Below, in pieces: positions 51,048-60,671 of a stretch of DNA of 64,000 bases (positions within the stretch are counted from its first letter, which is position 1; each line of letters begins with the position of its first letter). Where the stretch lies: contig NZ_JBGCCU010000019.1 of the NCBI RefSeq assembly GCF_041261445.1, forward strand, positions 62,001 to 126,000. The letters run 5' to 3'. Origin of the DNA: Catenulispora sp. EB89 (GTDB taxonomy: Bacteria; Actinomycetota; Actinomycetes; Streptomycetales; Catenulisporaceae). Below the pieces are notes generated by a model. That model made no database searches. It saw nothing but the letters and a program-made list of their open reading frames with translations, and was not told where the DNA came from. The position numbers were made by a program, and so were the translations under genes.

Positions 51048-54000
51048 CTACTTGTAGCTGACCACCAGCCGCTGGTTCACCGACTGCGCCGGGGCGCGGA
51101 CGGTGAGGGTGTTCGAGGTGCTGTCCCACGTCCACGCGGCGGCCGCGACCTTGGCGCCGTTGATCGACACCGAGGCCGGCGCGTGGGCCGCGTTCTGGAA
51201 CGTGACCGTCCACGACCGCTGCCGTACCTGGCCGGGGAACGTGCCCTTCGCGGGGGCGATCGTCACCTTGTGGTCGGCGTAGCTGATCGCGGTCGTCGCG
51301 CTCTGCGCGGTGTTCGTGGTCGTGCCGTTGTCCTCGTACAGCGAGAACGAGCCCGGCGCGCCCTCGGCGACCGTCACGGTGGCGGCGGTGAGCGGGTTCT
51401 GGTCGTCGTTGGTGACGTCGCCGGAGCGGGTCGCCATGATCCCGCCGGACTTGATGAACACCGGCATGGTGTCCAGGGTGGTCGCGACGCTCTGCACGGT
51501 GCCGCCCTGGTACGTCTTGCCGGTGAAGTAGTCCGTCCAGGAGCTGCCGGCCGGGAACCACACCTGCGTCGTCGCCGAGTCGCCCGACGTTGTCACCGGC
51601 GCCACCAGCACGTCCGGACCGTAGAAGTACTCGCTGCCGTCGAAGGCGTACGCGTCCTGCTGGTCCGGGTACTGCAGGTAGGTCGGCCGGGTCACCGGCA
51701 CGCCGGTGGTGGCGGCCTGGTGGGCCAGCGTGTAGGTGTACGGAACCAGGTTCTCGCGCAGGTTGAGGAACTTCTCCGCGGAGTCCTTGGCCGCCGTCCC
51801 GTACTGCCACGGGAGCCGGTCGCTGTGGTTGCCGTGCAGCCGGTCGACGGGCTGGAAGGCGCCCAGCTGCACCCAGCGTGCGTACAGGTCGTCCGGCAGC
51901 TTGGTGCTGCCCGGCTCGGCACCGGCGGTCTGGTCGCCGGCGTTGTTGAAGCCGCCGATGTCGTGGCTCACCGCGGACAGGCCGGTCGCGGCCGACTCCC
52001 CGGGCGTGTACCCGACCTCCATGGCCAGGGTGGCCCAGGTCGAGGTGGTGTCGCCGGTGAAGTGCACCGTGGTGCGCTTGTCGGCCCACGGCCCGGTGGC
52101 CAGTCCGACCGAACCGCTGTAGCCGCCGGCGTCGAGGGAGGAGTAGGCCCGGGAGAACGCGAAGCCCCGGCCGACCGTGGAGTCGGTGTCCCAGGCGTAG
52201 TTCTGGTTGATCCACGAGTCCGGAGTGACTCCGGCCAGCGACGAGTTGGAGCTGTCACAGCACCAGTCCAGCCACCAGAAGTCGTTGCCCTGGTTCTGGA
52301 TCTGCTGGTGCAGCCCGAAGTACGCCGACAGCTGCGCCGGGGTGCCCCAGTCGAAGCAGTACTGCCCGGAGCCGCACGACGGCAGCGTGCCGCCGGCCGC
52401 CGCGAGCGCCGCGGGGTACTGCGGGTCGCTCTGCTGGACGCTCGGGTGGATGTTGAGCGTGGTGTGCAGTCCCTGCGCGTGCGCCCACGCGAAGTAGGCA
52501 CTCGGGTCGGGGAACTTGGACGGGTCCATCTCCCAGCCGTCCCAGGTGCTGACGGCCTTGAAGTCGGTGTCGGTGACCAGGACGTCCAGCGGCGTGTTCT
52601 GCGACCGGAAGGTCGGCAGGATGGTGTTCTCGTAGTCGGCGGCGGTGTGGTTGTAGTACTCGGAGTACCAGACGCCGTAGGCCCAGCGCGGGAGCAGTTC
52701 CGACGGGCCGGTCAGGGTCGCGAGGTCCTTGAGTCCCTGCTGGTAGTCCTGGCCGTAGCCGAAGACGTATCCGTCCTGATACGGCTGGCCGCCGGCGGAC
52801 GGACGCGGCGTCACCTGGTGCGTCGCGGAGTTGAAGACCGCCGAGGCGGTGTCGTTCAGCAGCGACCAGCCGTCCTGGTAGAGCAGGCCGGGCGTGCTCA
52901 GGACCTCGCCGTTCTGGCCGTCCAGGCCGCGGCGGTAGCCGCCGAGCGGGGCGTGCGGGGCCAGCAGCGGCGTGCCGTTCTTGACGACCGCGACGGTGTC
53001 GAGGTTGACGTGGCAGGCGTCCGCGGTGGGGCAGCCGAGCGTCACCGTGTTGTCCCCGGCGGCGAGCGTGACCGGGATCGAGATCGTGCGCCAGCTGTCC
53101 CAGCTGCTGGTCGGCGCGAGCGTGGTGGTGACCGCGGCGCCGGAGCCGACGGCGGCGGAGATCGTGCGCGGGGCGGCGGCTCCGGTCTGGCTGAAGTCGG
53201 TCTGCCAGTTCGCGTAGCGCAGCTGGAGTTGGTAGCCGCCCGCGCGCGGCACGCCGGTCACGGCGACGGCGTCGGCCGCCGTGGTCGTGCTGAGGCCGCC
53301 GACGAAGCCCGCGCCGGAGTAGTCGTTGTGGTCGTCCTGGAGGGAGGCGCCGCCGAGGAGGGCGCCGGACTCGGCCTCGCAGATCGTGCCGAAGGCGCAG
53401 GGCTGGCTCTGCGGGGCGCCCGGGCCGGGGTAGGCCGAGCCTGTGGTCACGACGGCGAGGCTGTCGATGTTGACGTTGCCCGAGTCGGACGCCGTGCGCG
53501 CGATGGTGACGGTGTTGGCTCCGGCGTTCAGGGTCACCGGGACCGTGGCGACGGCCCAGGTGTTCCAGTCGGCTGTGGTCGGCAGCGTGAGCTTCGCGGC
53601 GGCGGCGCCTCCGGCGGTCACGCTCAGGGTGCGGGTGGTGTTCTGGCCGTCGCCGCCGGTGCTGTTGGCGTAGCGGGCGGCGAGTTCGTAGGTGCCGGCA
53701 GTGGCTGCGGTGATCTGGAACGACAGCGAGTTGCCGGTGTTCTGGAAGCCGGCGGCGAAGCCGGTTCCGGTGTAGCCGCTGTGGTCGCTGGCGACCGAGA
53801 CGCCGTTGAGGTCCAGGCCTTCGGCCTCGCACAGGACCCCGAACCGGCAGGAGGGCACCGGCTTCGGGGCCCAGGGGGCGGAGGCGACGGGCTGCTTGCC
53901 GGCGCGCTCGGTGATGCTCAGGTTGTCCGCGCCGAAGGGGCCGCTGCCGACCTTGTAGCGGAGCTGTTCCTGGCCGGTGTCGATGGTGAGCCAGCCGTTC

Positions 54001-54302
54001 ACGACCCTTTGCGTGAAGTGCGTGGGGGCGAAGCCGTCGCGGCCGACGGCGTTGAACGTCGGGTCGTTCTCGAAGGTGCCGTTTCCGGCGTACTCGGTGC
54101 GGATGAGGGTGGGGGAGAGGACTTCGAAGCGGGCGTCGCCGGAGGTGACGGCGTGCTTCGAGGCGCTTGTCGCGGTGGCCGCCGAGGCCTGGGTGGCTGA
54201 TACCGATAGCGCGGTGGTCAGGGAACCGGCCAGGACCAGGGTGGCGGTGGCGGCTGCGGTGGCCGCGCGGCGGCGCGCTCTTCGAGGGGGACGGAGAAGC
54301 AT
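51048..54302 (-). CDS. Secreted GH31 alpha-glycosidase with two CBM35/CBM6-like insertions
   Basis: 1084 residues; ATG 54302 with AAGGAG upstream. Signal peptide, then the start of the GH31 N-terminal domain, which is interrupted by two carbohydrate-binding modules: 'CRFGVLCEAEGLDLNGVSVASDHSGYTGTGF' and 'CAFGTICEAESGALLGGASLQDDHNDYSGAGF'. The (beta/alpha)8 barrel follows with nucleophile Asp (about 679) in FWWLDWCCD and acid/base Asp in HFTGDTTSTWATL, then a C-terminal beta domain (VFIKSGGIMATR, FSLYEDNGTT). GH31 includes alpha-glucosidases, alpha-xylosidases and transglycosylases; the exact sugar is not readable. A ROK regulator gene lies directly upstream on the same strand. Confidence 0.9.
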   Translation of the reverse strand: MLLRPPRRARRRAATAAATATLVLAGSLTTALSVSATQASAATATSASKHAVTSGDARFEVLSPTLIRTEYAGNGTFENDPTFNAVGRDGFAPTHFTQRVVNGWLTIDTGQEQLRYKVGSGPFGADNLSITERAGKQPVASAPWAPKPVPSCRFGVLCEAEGLDLNGVSVASDHSGYTGTGFAAGFQNTGNSLSFQITAATAGTYELAARYANSTGGDGQNTTRTLSVTAGGAAAAKLTLPTTADWNTWAVATVPVTLNAGANTVTIARTASDSGNVNIDSLAVVTTGSAYPGPGAPQSQPCAFGTICEAESGALLGGASLQDDHNDYSGAGFVGGLSTTTAADAVAVTGVPRAGGYQLQLRYANWQTDFSQTGAAAPRTISAAVGSGAAVTTTLAPTSSWDSWRTISIPVTLAAGDNTVTLGCPTADACHVNLDTVAVVKNGTPLLAPHAPLGGYRRGLDGQNGEVLSTPGLLYQDGWSLLNDTASAVFNSATHQVTPRPSAGGQPYQDGYVFGYGQDYQQGLKDLATLTGPSELLPRWAYGVWYSEYYNHTAADYENTILPTFRSQNTPLDVLVTDTDFKAVSTWDGWEMDPSKFPDPSAYFAWAHAQGLHTTLNIHPSVQQSDPQYPAALAAAGGTLPSCGSGQYCFDWGTPAQLSAYFGLHQQIQNQGNDFWWLDWCCDSSNSSLAGVTPDSWINQNYAWDTDSTVGRGFAFSRAYSSLDAGGYSGSVGLATGPWADKRTTVHFTGDTTSTWATLAMEVGYTPGESAATGLSAVSHDIGGFNNAGDQTAGAEPGSTKLPDDLYARWVQLGAFQPVDRLHGNHSDRLPWQYGTAAKDSAEKFLNLRENLVPYTYTLAHQAATTGVPVTRPTYLQYPDQQDAYAFDGSEYFYGPDVLVAPVTTSGDSATTQVWFPAGSSWTDYFTGKTYQGGTVQSVATTLDTMPVFIKSGGIMATRSGDVTNDDQNPLTAATVTVAEGAPGSFSLYEDNGTTTNTAQSATTAISYADHKVTIAPAKGTFPGQVRQRSWTVTFQNAAHAPASVSINGAKVAAAAWTWDSTSNTLTVRAPAQSVNQRLVVSYK

Positions 54303-54333
54303 CGGGAAGCTCCTTCGGAGGGAAACCGGGGGC

Positions 54334-55641
54334 TTAGAGGGAGGGACGGGAGGGAGAGGGATGAGAGGGACTTTTCAACGACCGGGACGGGGCCGCGGCG
54401 GGCGCGGTCACCCTCCCGGGGTTCGCGGCGACCGGAGCAGAGGACTGATCCGTGAAGCGGCTGGACTCGGACAGGACGAGCGCCAGGGCGCCCATCAGCG
54501 AGGCCCGCGGGCCCAGCGTGGAGGTGCGCACGGCGACCGGCGCGCCGAACGGGACGGCGGCGAGCTCGGCGTGGACCGGGTCGAGCAGCAGCGGGCCGAG
54601 CGCGGTCAGCTCGCCGCCGAGGATGATGACCGAGGGGTTCAGGACCAGCGCGAGGGCGCCGAGCGAGCGGGCCAGGCGGCGGGTGCCGTCGCCGATCACG
54701 GCCAGGACGTCGGCGTCCCCGGCCTCGGCGCGGCGGATCAGTTCGTTGACATCGTCGATGCGGATACCGCGCGCGGCCAGGCGCGCGAGCATGCCCTCGG
54801 CGCCGGCGTAGAGCTCCAGGCAGCCGCGGCGTCCGCACCAGCAGGCCGGGCCGTCGGGGTCGGCGGTGACGTGGCCGAGCTCGCCGGCGTAGCCGTCGTG
54901 GCCGCGGTGGATGCGGGAGCCGAAGGCGCCGCGGGAGCCGAAGGCGATGCCGAGGCCGACGCGGCTCGCGAGCTTGACGTAGAGGAGGTCCTGCCCGTGC
55001 GGGTCCCCGCCGGGTGGCGCGGCGACGACCGACTCGCCGAGCGCGCCGAGGTTGGCGTCGTTCTCGACGGCGGCCGGGATGCCCCAGGTCCGGCCGATCA
55101 GCTCGGCCAGCTCCGAGCCGTTCCAGCCCGGCAGCACGCCGGGGACGAGGAACCGCCCGCTGTCCGGCGCGATCGGGGCGGCGATGCTGATGGCCGCGCC
55201 GACGATCTGGTCGCGGTCCGCCTCGGCCTCGGCAAGCGTGGTCTCGATGCTGCGCATGACGATGTGCGTCCCGCGCTCGGCGGAATGGCCCTGCGGCAGC
55301 GACACCCAGCGCTCGGCGAGGACGCTGCGCGAGAGGTCGCCGACCGCGACGGCGACGTGCCGCACACCGACGTCGACAGCGATGGCCAGGCCCGCGGCCC
55401 GGTTGAGCGCGAGGCGGGTCGGCGGGCGCCCGGGAGCGTCGGCGGCGGGCTGGGGGAGTTCCGAGACCAGGCCACGGTCGGCGAGCTCGCCGATCAGGCT
55501 GGAGACCGTGGCGCGCGACAGGCCGGTGCCACTGACCAACTCGGCACGCGTGGCGCTTCCGGAGCGGCGCAGGATGTCCACGACGCGGGCACGGTTCGCC
55601 GCGCGGACCGCCTCGCTCGTCGGCTGCACCCTGCGTTGCAT
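54334..55641 (-). CDS. ROK-family transcriptional repressor
   Basis: 435 residues from ATG 55641. An N-terminal MarR/NagC-like helix-turn-helix (NRARVVDILRRSGSATRAELVSGTGLSRATVSSLIGELADRGLV) is fused to a ROK sugar-kinase-like domain with 'AVDVGVRHVAVAVGDL', 'ENDANLGALGE', the zinc motif CWCGRRGC and 'NPSVIILGGE'. The last 35 residues are Ser/Pro/Ala-rich. Located 31 bases before the GH31 gene and probably co-transcribed, it likely controls that operon in response to the released sugar. A candidate operator lies 86 bases upstream. Confidence 0.9.
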   Translation of the reverse strand: MQRRVQPTSEAVRAANRARVVDILRRSGSATRAELVSGTGLSRATVSSLIGELADRGLVSELPQPAADAPGRPPTRLALNRAAGLAIAVDVGVRHVAVAVGDLSRSVLAERWVSLPQGHSAERGTHIVMRSIETTLAEAEADRDQIVGAAISIAAPIAPDSGRFLVPGVLPGWNGSELAELIGRTWGIPAAVENDANLGALGESVVAAPPGGDPHGQDLLYVKLASRVGLGIAFGSRGAFGSRIHRGHDGYAGELGHVTADPDGPACWCGRRGCLELYAGAEGMLARLAARGIRIDDVNELIRRAEAGDADVLAVIGDGTRRLARSLGALALVLNPSVIILGGELTALGPLLLDPVHAELAAVPFGAPVAVRTSTLGPRASLMGALALVLSESSRFTDQSSAPVAANPGRVTAPAAAPSRSLKSPSHPSPSRPSL

Positions 55642-55726
55642 GTAACCCTCTCGTGTCGGAGGTGGACGTGACACACCTTTGGGGCGTGGCACAGTTCCGT
55701 CAAGACTTCGACAGAAGGGCGGGGTT

Positions 55727-55755
55727 TTGCCAACCCCTGGGGAAGGTTTTGGCAA
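55727..55755. promoter_or_regulatory. Candidate ROK operator
   Basis: TTGCCAA (55727-55733) and TTGGCAA (55749-55755) form a perfect inverted repeat separated by 15 bases, upstream of the ROK start. The half-sites resemble sugar-regulator operators. Confidence 0.6.
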
Positions 55756-55954
55756 CGGTGGCAGGGGACTGAAGATCAGTCCGCTGAGCTGGAGCTGGTG
55801 GGGGCGCTGCCGGTGGGGCGCGTGCGCGAGGGGCTGCGGGCGATGGTGGTCGGGCGGGTGCGGGCGTTGAGTGTTACGGCACCATTGCCGCGCACGCCTG
55901 CGGGCTGTGACATGGCACGCCCGAGACGCGGGAATCCTTCCCACAGGTGGGGTT

Positions 55955-56116
55955 GTCCCGGATCCCTCGTCGCTGTCGGCGGTGCTTGCACAACCAGCCC
56001 GGACTGGCGGTGTCCGGCCGAACGCAGCCCGACCACAGCAGCGTGCGATCCGGCTGGACACCGCCAGGCCGGGATGGTTCCCTTTAGGGCGACGTCAGCG
56101 ACGAGGGATCCGGGAC
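55955..56116. repeat. 162-bp long imperfect inverted repeat
   Basis: Outer arms 55955-55975 and 56096-56116 are a perfect 21-bp match (GTCCCGGATCCCTCGTCGCT with a final G). Inside, after a symmetric 16/16-base non-paired zone, AACCAGCCCGGACTGG... (55992-56019) pairs with 56052-56079 at 25 of 28 positions, leaving a 32-base loop. The region codes for nothing recognisable. It could be a MITE-like palindromic element or a structured transcript. Confidence 0.75.
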
Positions 56117-56512
56117 GCGGCGACCAACATTCGGACCGCCGCCGAGGCGGGGGGTTGGGGATCCCTCAGAGTCTCGAGTGCCCCCGCCGGAGGCGCCTGC
56201 TCTTGACTTCAGGTGCCCACCACACGCGGCCGCCACCCGCCCACCCGACGTGTGCGCAGTGACTCGAACCCGCGCGCGGTCGTGCACAAGAACAACCGCC
56301 AGCCGCCAGCGCAACCAGCGGCACACCACCGAACTGCGTCCCCCCGCGAGGTCACCAAACCTTAGGCGAAGCCGTCAAAAAACGCCTTTGACTGTCAACC
56401 CACGAACAAACAGCACCCGCCATACCCACCGCACCCACACATCAAGCAGCAGCGCCTAAAAATTGCCTTTGAAGCCACGGCGCGACCGCACCCGGCCACC
56501 TTGCCGACTACC
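56117..56512. other. Non-coding stretch downstream of the GH63-like gene
   Basis: 396 bases without a recognisable gene. The right half (56340-56470) is A- and C-rich compared with the genome; GCCTTTGA occurs twice (about 56385 and 56465). The motif GGATCCCT of the preceding inverted repeat recurs once at about 56159. No clear promoter or terminator could be assigned. Confidence 0.5.
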
Positions 56513-59185
56513 TCACCGCGACCGCCGCAGGATCAGGTTGACCACCAGCGCCGTCCACCCCGTCTGGTGCGAGGCGCCGAGGCCGGCGCCGGTGTCGCCG
56601 TGGAAGTACTCGTGGAACGGGATGAGGTCGTGCCAGTCCGGGTTCTTCTGGAACAGTTCGTTCTCGCCGAAGACCGGGCGGCGGCCGTCGGCGTCGTTGA
56701 GGAACAGGGAGACCAGGCGGCGGGACAGGTCGTCGGCGATTTCGCCGAGGGTTGCCTCGTGGGGCGGGGCTTCGGGTGCTCCTGGCGTCGGCGTCGGCGT
56801 CGGCGCGTGCGCGGGCGTCGGATACGGCATGCGCAGCTGGTCGCCGAAGAAGCGGTGGTGGCGGTCGAGGGCGTCGATGAGCATGTAGTTCACCGGGAAC
56901 CAGATCGGGCCGCGCCAGTTGGAGTTGCCGCCGAACAGGGTCGAGCGCGACTCGGCCGGCTCGTAGCCGACGCTGTAGTCGGCCTCGCCGAGGCGCACCG
57001 TGAACGGCTCCGCGAGGTGCGCTCGGGACAGGGCGCGCAGGCCGTGCGGCGACAGGAACTCGTCCTCGTCGAGCATGCGGTGCAGCAGCCGGGGGAACTG
57101 GTCGTGCCGGACCATCGTCAGCAGCCGCAGGTCGCTGGCCGGCATCATGCGGCCCGCCAGCACGTCGGCGTAGTGCGGCTTGTTCGTCCGGTACCAGGCC
57201 ACGCGCTGCTCCAGCTCCGGGACGGCGGCCAGCGCCGCCGAGGACACCGTGGCGGTGGCGCTCAGCGGCAGCAGGCCCACCACCGAGCGGACGCGCAGCG
57301 GCACGCCCTCCTGCCCCGGGACGCGCACCACGTCGTAGTAGAAGCCGTCCTCCTCGTTCCACAGGCCCTGGGTGTTGGCCGCCTCGACGATCAGCGCGAA
57401 GTGCTCGAAGAACTTGGTGACCATCTCCCCGTACGCCTTGTCCTGTGTCGCCAGGATCAGCGCCATGTCCATCATCGTGAGCGTGAACAGAGCCATCCAC
57501 GCCGTGCCGTCGCTCTGCTCCAGCGCGCCGCCGGCCGGGACGCCGGCGCTGCGGTCGAACGGCCCTATGTTGTCCAGCCCGAGGAAGCCGCCCTCGAAGA
57601 CGTTCTTGCCCTCGGCGTCCAGGCGGTTGATCCACCACGTGAAGTTCAGCAGCAGCCGGTGGAAGACACGCTTGAGGAAGCCGAAGTCCCGGCTGCCGTC
57701 CGCGGCGAACACCTGCAGCACGGCCCAGGCGTGGACCGGCGGGTTCACATCGCCGAAGTTCCACTCGTACGCCGGCATCTGCCCGCTGGGGTGCAGATAC
57801 CAGTCCCGGAGCAGGAGCTGCAGCTGCTGCTTGGCGAAGCCGGGGTCCACCCGGGCCAGTGCCACGGCGTGGAAGGCCAGGTCCCACGCCGCGAACCACG
57901 GGTACTCCCATGTGTCCGGCATCGCGATGACGTCGCGCGCCGACATGTGCCACCAGTGCGCGTTGCGCCGCGCGCCGCCGCCGATCGGCGCCGAGTGCCC
58001 GGGATCGTGGTCCAGCCAGCGCGGCACGTTGTAGTGGTAGAACTGCTTGGACCACATCAGCCCGCCGACGGCCTGCCGCAGCACCATCGCCTCGTCATCG
58101 GAGCAGGAGCCCGGAGTGAGCGCGTCGAAGAACTCGTCGGCCTCCTCCTCGCGCGCCTCCATCACCTTCTCGAAGCCGCTGCCCAGCAGGATCGCGCGAG
58201 TCTGCTGCGGGACGTCGGGGCCGGCCATCCGCAGCCGCAGCCGGATCTCCGCCGACTTCCACGCCGGGACGGTCAGCACGTAGCGCAGCGCGGCCTTGGT
58301 CCCCACGCGCTCGGGGTTGACGGTCTGCGCCCCGTTGACGACGTAGTCGTTGATCCCGTCCTTCGGGAAGTCGCTGTAGCCGCCGTACCCCCACAACCGC
58401 TCGCTGTTGGTCTCGTTGTCGCACACCAGCACCTCCGGGCTGCCCTCGCCGATCAGCGACAGGGGCCGCAGGTGCTCGTGCTCGCCGACCAGCCGTGCGC
58501 CGCTGGCCGTGATCCGCGGCATGGCGTCGCGCCCCGGCATCCCCCACGACCAGGTGTTGCGGAACCACAGCGTCGGCAGCACGTGCAGGGTGGCCGGCTC
58601 CAGCCCCATGTTCTCCACCCGCACCCGGATGCACAGGTCGTGCGGCCCGGCCTTCGCGTAGTCGGCGGTGATGGCCCAGTACCGGTCCTCGTCGAAGATC
58701 CCGGTGTCCGCGAGCTCGTACTCGGGATCCGCGCCGCCCCGGCTCCGCGTGGTGTCCAGCAGATCGTGGTACGGGAACTCCCGCTGCGGATAGTGGTACC
58801 GCCAGCGCATCCACGAGTGCGTGGGGGTGGAGTCCAGGAACCACCAGTATTCCTTGACGTCCTCGCCGTGGTTGCCCTCGTGGCCGCCGACGCCGAACAA
58901 CCGCTCCTTCAGGATCGGGTCCGCGCCGTTCCAGAAGGCGAGCGCGAAACAGAACCGCTGCTGGTCGTCACAGATACCGCCGAGCCCGTCCTCGTTCCAC
59001 CGGTACGCGCGGGATCTCGCGTGATCGTGCGGGAAGTAGTCCCAGGCCGTGCCGCCCTCGGAATAGTCCTCGCGGACCGTGCCCCACGCGCGTTCGGCCA
59101 GGTACGGGCCCCATCTGCGCCAGGGCACGTGCGCGTCCCCCTCGGCGTCGGCGGCGTTCAGGCGGATCCGCTCGGCGTCTTCCAT
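56513..59185 (-). CDS. MGH1/GH63-like glucosidase
   Basis: 890 residues, cytoplasmic (no signal peptide). Conserved text includes '[66 protein letters not shown]', '[15 protein letters not shown]', and an (alpha/alpha)6 barrel with '[15 protein letters not shown]', '[19 protein letters not shown]', '[11 protein letters not shown]' and '[18 protein letters not shown]'. This is the GH63-related group that includes mannosylglycerate/glucosylglycerate hydrolases and glucosidases of actinomycetes. The acidic residues in WDLAFH and NWRGPIW-type segments fit the inverting site. It is divergent from the GT4/glgB pair, suggesting a role in glycogen or glucoside turnover. Confidence 0.82.
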   Translation of the reverse strand: MEDAERIRLNAADAEGDAHVPWRRWGPYLAERAWGTVREDYSEGGTAWDYFPHDHARSRAYRWNEDGLGGICDDQQRFCFALAFWNGADPILKERLFGVGGHEGNHGEDVKEYWWFLDSTPTHSWMRWRYHYPQREFPYHDLLDTTRSRGGADPEYELADTGIFDEDRYWAITADYAKAGPHDLCIRVRVENMGLEPATLHVLPTLWFRNTWSWGMPGRDAMPRITASGARLVGEHEHLRPLSLIGEGSPEVLVCDNETNSERLWGYGGYSDFPKDGINDYVVNGAQTVNPERVGTKAALRYVLTVPAWKSAEIRLRLRMAGPDVPQQTRAILLGSGFEKVMEAREEEADEFFDALTPGSCSDDEAMVLRQAVGGLMWSKQFYHYNVPRWLDHDPGHSAPIGGGARRNAHWWHMSARDVIAMPDTWEYPWFAAWDLAFHAVALARVDPGFAKQQLQLLLRDWYLHPSGQMPAYEWNFGDVNPPVHAWAVLQVFAADGSRDFGFLKRVFHRLLLNFTWWINRLDAEGKNVFEGGFLGLDNIGPFDRSAGVPAGGALEQSDGTAWMALFTLTMMDMALILATQDKAYGEMVTKFFEHFALIVEAANTQGLWNEEDGFYYDVVRVPGQEGVPLRVRSVVGLLPLSATATVSSAALAAVPELEQRVAWYRTNKPHYADVLAGRMMPASDLRLLTMVRHDQFPRLLHRMLDEDEFLSPHGLRALSRAHLAEPFTVRLGEADYSVGYEPAESRSTLFGGNSNWRGPIWFPVNYMLIDALDRHHRFFGDQLRMPYPTPAHAPTPTPTPGAPEAPPHEATLGEIADDLSRRLVSLFLNDADGRRPVFGENELFQKNPDWHDLIPFHEYFHGDTGAGLGASHQTGWTALVVNLILRRSR

Positions 59186-59363
59186 GGGGCCAGTGTGGAC
59201 CCTGATGGTTTCGGTCTGTTTCCGGAAAACCCATGCGCGCCGAACGCGAACACGATGGCCTCACGGCCGCAACGTCCGCGCAATGTCCTGCGGCGATGCT
59301 TGTCGCACCGCCGAAACACGCCTTGAGCGGACGGCATCCGTGATCCCTGACGAGGAGGCGACG

Positions 59364-60671
59364 ATGACCGCTACGACCGCGTTCCGCAAAAGGAAGCTCC
59401 TCATGCTTTCCTGGGAGTACCCGCCGGTCATGGTCGGCGGCCTCGGACGGCATGTGCACGCCCTGGCCACCACCCTGGCCCGGGCCGGGCACGACGTGAC
59501 CGTCGCCACCCGCCACGCCCCCGGCGCGCCGCTGGACGAGGTCGTGGACGGGGTGCGCGTGGTGCGGGCCCCGCAGGACCCGCCGGTCATCCCCCTGGAC
59601 ACCGACCACCTGCTGGCCTGGGCCGTCGCCTTCAACCACACTCTGACCCGCACCGCCCTGCACGCCGCCCGCGGCCAGGACTACGAACTCGTCCACGCCC
59701 ACGACTGGCTCGTCACCCACGCCGCCGTCACCGTCAAGGACCACCTCGGAATCCCGCTGGTCGCCACCATCCACGCCACCGAGGCCGGCCGGCACCAGGG
59801 CTGGCTGCCCGGCGACCTGAACCGCGGCATCCACTCCATCGAGTGCTGGCTGGCCCAGGAGGCCTCCCGGGTGCTGGTCTGCTCCCAGTACATGCGGCGC
59901 GAGGTCTCGGTGCTGCTGGACGTGCCGGCCGCCAAGATCGACGCCATCCCCAACGGCGTGGACATGCCCCGCTGGCGCGCCGAGCCCAAGCAGGTCGGTC
60001 TGGCCCGCGCGAAATACGCCGGTAGCGGGCCGCTGGTCGGCTTCGCCGGCCGCCTGGTCCACGAGAAGGGCGTCCAGCACCTGCTGCACGCGCTGCCCGA
60101 ACTGCGCCGCGCGCACCCCGGGCTGCGCGCCGTCATCTGCGGCGACGGCCCGAACCGCGGCGAGCTGGAGGACCTGACCCACCGCCTCGGGCTCCAGCAC
60201 GCGGTCAGCTTCGGCGGCTTCGTCGGCTCGCACCTGTCGGCCACGATGGCCGCCACCGACGCGATGGTCGTGCCGAGCCTGTACGAGCCGTTCGGCATGG
60301 TGGCCCTGGAAGCCGCCGCGGCCGGCGCCCCGCTGGCGGTCGCGGCCACCGGCGGGCTGGCCGAGATCGTCGAGCCCGGCGTCACCGGCGTGACGTTCCC
60401 GGCGCGCGACGAGGACGCGCTGGCGCGCTCGGTGTCCACGCTGCTGGAGGACCGGCCCGGTGCGCGCCGAATGGTCGCCACCGCCAAGGCGATGGTGCGG
60501 CAGCGCTACGGCTGGCCGACGGTCGGGGAGCAGACGGCGGCGGCGTACACGCAGGCCGTCGATGGGGCGCCGGCGGTGCCGGCCGAGCCGGAGGAGCTGT
60601 GGCGCTCGCGCGAGCGGCAGATTGTGATACCGGACGGCAATCTGCTGGCGTCGGCGGGGTTGGCGGCTTGA
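59364..60671 (+). CDS. GT4 glycosyltransferase (alpha-glucan synthase-like)
   Basis: 435 residues; ATG 59364 after GAGGAGG. GT-B fold: 'LLMLSWEYPPVMVGGLGRHVHALATTLARAGHDVTVAT' (nucleotide-sugar synthase N-terminus), 'VHAHDWLVTHAAVTVKDHLGIPLVATIHATE', and C-terminal 'VGFAGRLVHEKGVQHLLHAL' and 'PSLYEPFGMVALEAAAAGAPLAVAATGGLAEIVEPGVTGVTF', with the E-x7-E retaining motif. It is close to bacterial and archaeal GT4 glucan synthases found next to branching enzymes (GlgM/GlgA-like). With the TTGA overlap to glgB it should make the alpha-1,4-glucan that GlgB branches. Confidence 0.87.
   Translation: MTATTAFRKRKLLMLSWEYPPVMVGGLGRHVHALATTLARAGHDVTVATRHAPGAPLDEVVDGVRVVRAPQDPPVIPLDTDHLLAWAVAFNHTLTRTALHAARGQDYELVHAHDWLVTHAAVTVKDHLGIPLVATIHATEAGRHQGWLPGDLNRGIHSIECWLAQEASRVLVCSQYMRREVSVLLDVPAAKIDAIPNGVDMPRWRAEPKQVGLARAKYAGSGPLVGFAGRLVHEKGVQHLLHALPELRRAHPGLRAVICGDGPNRGELEDLTHRLGLQHAVSFGGFVGSHLSATMAATDAMVVPSLYEPFGMVALEAAAAGAPLAVAATGGLAEIVEPGVTGVTFPARDEDALARSVSTLLEDRPGARRMVATAKAMVRQRYGWPTVGEQTAAAYTQAVDGAPAVPAEPEELWRSRERQIVIPDGNLLASAGLAA

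Noticed and set aside
55760-56460. Insertion sequence remnant with transposase
   Set aside because: Inverted repeats exist but no frame in the gap resembles a transposase on either strand.
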